Assembly (NCBI GenBank): GCA_002298155.1
Contig: DBME01000026.1
Coordinates: 7,379 to 22,611, forward strand
DNA length: 15,233 nucleotides
Reading direction: 5' to 3'
Source: Holophagaceae bacterium UBA706
GTDB taxonomy: Bacteria; Acidobacteriota; Holophagae; Holophagales; Holophagaceae
Part shown: positions 11,853 to 15,233 of the stretch, one piece after another
How positions within the stretch are numbered: position 1 is the stretch's first letter
How the letters are laid out: every line of letters starts with the position of its first letter
The notes under the pieces: generated by a model
The model's input: the letters and a program-made list of their open reading frames with translations, nothing else
What the model was told of the DNA's origin: nothing
The model's database searches: none
Position numbers and translations under genes: made by a program

Positions 11853-12335
11853 CTACCGTACCTTCCCACCGCTTTGGCGAACCCACGACAAGAGCGCGTT
11901 GGCGGCCTCCTCCGGCAGTTCCTTCACTGGAATAGGCATTGGATGAGTTATGCCTTTCCTGAGGATGAAGATGAACTTCCGGGTTCGAACGACCCTGTCG
12001 ATACCAGCCCACTTCACCGTGGTGGTCACGATGGAAGTCGAGGCGGCCATGCCCTCCTCGTTGAAGGAAAAGACCACCTGAGGGTTCCCTCCCTCTGCCG
12101 CCGACGCCGAGGATTGCCTGAAGGCGCGCACCCAGCCCGACCAGTAGACCAGGACCACACCGAGGCACAGACCCGATAGCGTTCCATATTCAACGTTCTG
12201 GAACCAGAACACACCAAAGGCGAAGAGTGCCAGGGTCAGGACCAGGAAAACGACATTGGTTCGCCAGAGGAATGCGAGGTAAGCCTGCCGCGTCATCGCG
12301 GGCGTGTAGGTGTAAGAGGTTTCGAATGCTTGCAT
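11853..12335 (-). CDS. YcxB-like membrane protein
   Basis: 160 residues, ATG 12335 with AAGGA 7 nt upstream. Two adjacent transmembrane helices at about 27-44 and 50-66, followed by a soluble C-terminal domain with the pattern of YcxB proteins (VVFSFNEEGMAASTSIVTTTVKWAGIDRVVRTRKFIFI ... GITHPMPIPVKEL). It is probably an inner-membrane protein with a cytoplasmic PH-like domain. The role of this family is unknown; no operon partner is evident. Confidence 0.78.
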   Translation of the reverse strand: MQAFETSYTYTPAMTRQAYLAFLWRTNVVFLVLTLALFAFGVFWFQNVEYGTLSGLCLGVVLVYWSGWVRAFRQSSASAAEGGNPQVVFSFNEEGMAASTSIVTTTVKWAGIDRVVRTRKFIFILRKGITHPMPIPVKELPEEAANALLSWVRQSGGKVR

Positions 12336-12600
12336 TGGGTGTCCTTCGGGTCATCGTGGTTTGTTGATCGTTTCTGGCAGTCCATCTATAGGAGCAGGTC
12401 ACAGAGGAGGGACGCTGACTGGATGGAGTGAGCTGCTGGAGTAACCCCATAGATGGAGGACCTGGAAGGGCAGGGGTATGGTTTGTCGGATCAGACGGGA
12501 AGGTACAGGGTTTCACGCGGGCGAACCGGGCTTCATCCGGTGCTGCGCGGCATGCCTCCCTTGAAGGGGCTGGGCCGATTCGGATTCCTGCCCCGTGCCG
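12336..12600. other. Intergenic region, no gene seen
   Basis: Shadow frames only. TATAGA on the minus strand near 12386-12391 might be a -10 for the YcxB-like gene, but no good -35 accompanies it. Confidence 0.4.
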
Positions 12601-13242
12601 TCAACGCTCGAAACCCAGAACGCTCCAACTGACCCCATCCCGCTTCAAGGTGTCTTCCGCCCGCTCCTTGTGGATGCACTGGAGTCCGTGCTGTGCCGCA
12701 AGCCCTTCCAACTCCTCCTCTGAAACCGGGAAGAAGCCTTGTCCCCTGAGGTCTGGCCCGTGTCTCAGGCTGATGATCAACCGCCCCCCGGGCGCAAGCA
12801 TCTCCACGAGCCTGCCGAAGGCCCTGGGCCGATCCCCCGCCTCCAGATGCATCCACACCCCTGAAAGCATCACAAGGCCAAAGCCACCCTCGTACCCAAC
12901 CAGCCTCGCCAGCTCCGGAAGCGCATCCCCGACCCACGTGATCCCCACCTCCGGGTGCCGCAGCCGCCCCTCCCGCCGCATGGCGTCTGAAGGTTCGCAA
13001 GCCACAACTTCGTACCCCTGGCCGGCAAACCAGGCCGCATCGCGTCCCGATCCCGCCCCGATGTCCAGCACCCGCAGCGGGGCAGCGGAGATCAACCCCA
13101 GGATGGAGCCGTGGATGCTTTCGAAGGAAAGCGACTCATAGAGGTCGGCGAAGCCCCCCGGGTCCCTTTCGTAGGCTTTCCATGTGCCTGGCATGGAACC
13201 AGAATGGCCTTTGAGGAGGTTTGTTTGGGAGCGTTTTTCCAC
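12601..13242 (-). CDS. Class I SAM-dependent methyltransferase
   Basis: 213 residues with GTG start 13242, 7 nt after the fic stop codon and with GAGG 5 nt upstream, favouring coupled translation. An internal ATG at 13194 lacks an SD. Motif I is VLDIGAGSGRD (58-68), followed by VVACEPSDAMR, GDALPEL, VMLSGVWMHLE (motif IV) and LAPGGRLIISLRHGP (post-motif), all typical of the methyltransferase-11 type fold. The substrate is unknown. Its tight link to fic suggests a two-gene accessory unit. Confidence 0.85.
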   Translation of the reverse strand: MEKRSQTNLLKGHSGSMPGTWKAYERDPGGFADLYESLSFESIHGSILGLISAAPLRVLDIGAGSGRDAAWFAGQGYEVVACEPSDAMRREGRLRHPEVGITWVGDALPELARLVGYEGGFGLVMLSGVWMHLEAGDRPRAFGRLVEMLAPGGRLIISLRHGPDLRGQGFFPVSEEELEGLAAQHGLQCIHKERAEDTLKRDGVSWSVLGFER

Positions 13243-13249
13243 TGTGGCC

Positions 13250-14398
13250 TCAAACCTCCGTCCCCTCTGCCAGCACCTCCAGGACCTTGTCGTAGGCGAA
13301 AAGCCGGTTCCTCTGTCCTCCGGTGATCTCCCTGATCAGCCCGGCCCGCACCAGGTAGTCCAGGGACTTGTTGACCGTGGCTGGGGAAAGCCCTTCCGCC
13401 TTGCAGATCGCTCCTGACGAGCTGATGGGATGGCCCTGGAGGTGGTGATGTACTTGGATTACCGACGCGGCGACCCGGGTGCTCTGGATGGCCTTCAGGT
13501 CGTCGTTGAACAGGGCAAGGAGGTTTCTGGCGGTAGTGACGGCGCTGTCCGATGTCTCGGCGACACCCTGGTAGAAGAAGTCCAGCCACGCCTCCCAGTC
13601 GCCGTCCTGGCGGACCCTTTGGAGAAGATCGTAATAGGTGGACCGGTGCTCCTTCAGGAAAAGGCTGAGGTAGAGCATCGGTTCCCTCAGAACCCCCTCC
13701 CGGCTGAGGATAAGGGTGATCAGAAGCCGGCCCACACGCCCGTTGCCATCCAGAAAGGGATGCAGGGTTTCGAACTGAACATGGGCCAGGGCCGCCTTGG
13801 TAAGGGGGTCGGAAGGCCCGTGCAGAAAAGCCTCCCAAGACGCCAGACATCCCGCCAGTTCCTCGTGAGGCGGCGGAACAAAGGTCGCATTGCCGGGTCG
13901 GCTGCCTCCGATCCAGTTCTGGGACCGGCGGAACTCTCCGGGCTCCTTGCTGCTTCCTCGCCCCTTGGAGAGAAGCACTCCGTGGATTTCCCTTACCAGA
14001 CGCAGGCATAGGGGAAACCCCTCCCCAAGCCGTCGAAAGCCGAGGGCCATGGCGGCCACATAATTCGATACCTCCACGACGTCGTCCATGGGAGCGCCGG
14101 GAGCCTGGGCATTTTCGAAGGTGAGCAGGTCCGACAATGAAGACTGGGTGCCTTCGATCTGGGAGGAGAGCACGGCCTCTTTGCGGACGTAGCTGTAAAG
14201 GAAGAGCGCTGGATCGGGTAGCAGGGTCGTCACGCCATCGAGGCGGCCAAGGGCGGTGGCAGCCTGCTGGTGGGCCATCACCAATCCGTTTGTCCAGGAA
14301 ATCGGAGGATCCGGTGGCAAAGGTGCCGGGATGAAGGCCCGAACCCTCTCGCTCTGGGTGCTCTGGGTGACGTAATGGCCCGTTGGGGTTCGGAGCAT
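13250..14398 (-). CDS. fic: Fic family protein, AMP-transferase with N-terminal inhibitory helix
   Basis: 382 residues from ATG 14398, chosen because AAGGA lies 7 nt upstream; an earlier ATG at 14452 has none. Catalytic Fic motif HPFLDGNGRVGR (213-224) is intact. SSQIEGT at 78-84 gives Glu82, the inhibitory glutamate of class II Fic proteins that blocks ATP binding until relieved. The C-terminus (about 325-375, ICKAEGLSPATVNKSLDYLVRAGLIREI) is a winged helix-turn-helix, so it may bind DNA and regulate itself. It probably AMPylates a protein target; the target is unknown. Confidence 0.92.
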   Translation of the reverse strand: MLRTPTGHYVTQSTQSERVRAFIPAPLPPDPPISWTNGLVMAHQQAATALGRLDGVTTLLPDPALFLYSYVRKEAVLSSQIEGTQSSLSDLLTFENAQAPGAPMDDVVEVSNYVAAMALGFRRLGEGFPLCLRLVREIHGVLLSKGRGSSKEPGEFRRSQNWIGGSRPGNATFVPPPHEELAGCLASWEAFLHGPSDPLTKAALAHVQFETLHPFLDGNGRVGRLLITLILSREGVLREPMLYLSLFLKEHRSTYYDLLQRVRQDGDWEAWLDFFYQGVAETSDSAVTTARNLLALFNDDLKAIQSTRVAASVIQVHHHLQGHPISSSGAICKAEGLSPATVNKSLDYLVRAGLIREITGGQRNRLFAYDKVLEVLAEGTEV

Positions 14399-14418
14399 CC
14401 GAGGTCCTTCCGAAACTG

Positions 14419-14439
14419 AAATAAGAGTCTGTCTTATTT
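14419..14439 (-). promoter_or_regulatory. Perfect 8-bp inverted repeat upstream of fic, likely operator
   Basis: AAATAAGA (14419-14426), spacer GTCTG, TCTTATTT (14432-14439), just upstream of the fic SD. It probably overlaps the minus-strand promoter (TAAAAT close by). The HTH of Fic itself is a candidate ligand. Confidence 0.55.
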
Positions 14440-14504
14440 TAGCAAATGGCACAATTATAAAATAACAGTTCTACGGATGGCTGTTCGCTTGCCTGATTTA
14501 CACG

Positions 14505-14720
14505 TTAAAACCAATAATATAAATTGTTACAGCTCTGTTCGGCTGCGGTCCGAGGTTCACAATCCAGCACCTCGTGCCACGTGAAGCCGGCAAAGGCCCC
14601 GGCGCCCTTCCATCCGGGCCCAGGTGGATGGCAGGCGATCCGTATCACCGGTTGGCCTTCGCCTGTCAGGGTGGGTATCGACAGGTATCGCACTGTTTTT
14701 CCTTGGTCATTCATTGTCAT
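14505..14720 (-). CDS. Possible small protein (about 71 aa), unrecognised
   Basis: Minus-strand frame between fic and katG, with possible starts ATG 14720 or 14714 (TTG 14729 upstream). The translation has balanced composition (TVRYLSIPTLTGEGQPVIRIACHPPGPGWKGAG..., then FTWHEVLDCEP), suggesting real coding. No SD and no recognised domain. It would be divergent from katG. Confidence 0.4.
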   Translation of the reverse strand: MTMNDQGKTVRYLSIPTLTGEGQPVIRIACHPPGPGWKGAGAFAGFTWHEVLDCEPRTAAEQSCNNLYYWF

Positions 14721-14731
14721 CACAAGCAATT

Positions 14732-14760
14732 CTGTCGCCCTCGGTTTCAGGGGCTATAAT
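14732..14760 (+). promoter_or_regulatory. katG promoter
   Basis: A perfect -10 TATAAT (14755-14760) has a weak -35 (CTGTCG, 14732-14737) at 17-nt spacing, about 35 nt before the katG start. A weak -35 fits activator-dependent control, for example by a peroxide sensor; no clear operator was identified. Confidence 0.55.
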
Positions 14761-14778
14761 CCCCCCGCACGCCTCTGA

Positions 14779-15233
<455 letters not shown>

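Noticed and set aside
12428..13141. Plus-strand 237-codon ORF opposite the methyltransferase
   Set aside because: Ser/Pro/Arg-rich shadow frame; the minus strand has all methyltransferase motifs.

Overview
The window is a high-GC bacterial chromosome segment. Weak clues point to a free-living Gram-negative, possibly Acidobacteriota of the Holophagae (Geothrix/Holophaga) type: secreted envelope proteins with signal peptides, a DUF4424-like protein with a discoidin-like C-terminus, katG, and SD-led genes. No rRNA or marker gene fixes the taxonomy, so treat this as a guess.

Layout. (1) Positions 1-3431, minus strand: two envelope genes. The first is a DUF4424-like secreted protein; it overlaps a long three-part protein (arginase-fold UPF0489-like, NlpC/P60-like, CapA-like) that runs off the left edge. 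(2) Positions 3569-10944, plus strand: one long non-coding RNA unit starting at a strong sigma70-type promoter with an A-rich upstream element (-35 at 3593, -10 at 3616). It holds at least 18 tRNA genes or close tRNA relatives with nearly non-redundant anticodons, several other structured RNAs, a TROVE/Ro60 gene (7918-9378) and an HNH endonuclease gene (10429-10944). An IS607-type element (serine recombinase TnpA plus TnpB with a probable omega RNA) sits antisense in the middle (about 5111-7260). (3) Positions 11008-14398, minus strand: accessory genes for a DUF6088/AbiEi-like protein, a YcxB-like membrane protein, a SAM methyltransferase and a Fic AMP-transferase. (4) Positions 14796-end, plus strand: the start of katG, with an apparent frameshift in a C6 run.

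The main discovery is the central unit. Directly upstream of the Ro60 gene lies an RNA (7716-7827) whose two ends form a long interrupted stem, and whose interior carries a tRNA T-arm, a capped acceptor helix and a D-arm in circularly permuted order (3' half before 5' half). This is the architecture expected of a bacterial Y RNA (YrlA type), here made from a tRNA body. Just before it lies a second tRNA-like RNA with a capped acceptor helix (7581-7694). Many ordinary-looking tRNAs in the same array are non-standard: C33 in four anticodon loops, three leucine-anticodon tRNAs without the long variable arm, an isoleucine-anticodon tRNA with one, and two tRNAs (Arg CCG and Thr CGT) in which the D-loop/T-loop contact appears to be swapped from G19-C56 to C19-G56. 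Taken together, the locus looks like a mobile or accessory RNA island combining an alternative tRNA set, a Y RNA, an RNA-binding ring protein and a nuclease. A role in translation under stress, tRNA-nuclease attack, or RNA quality control is inference.
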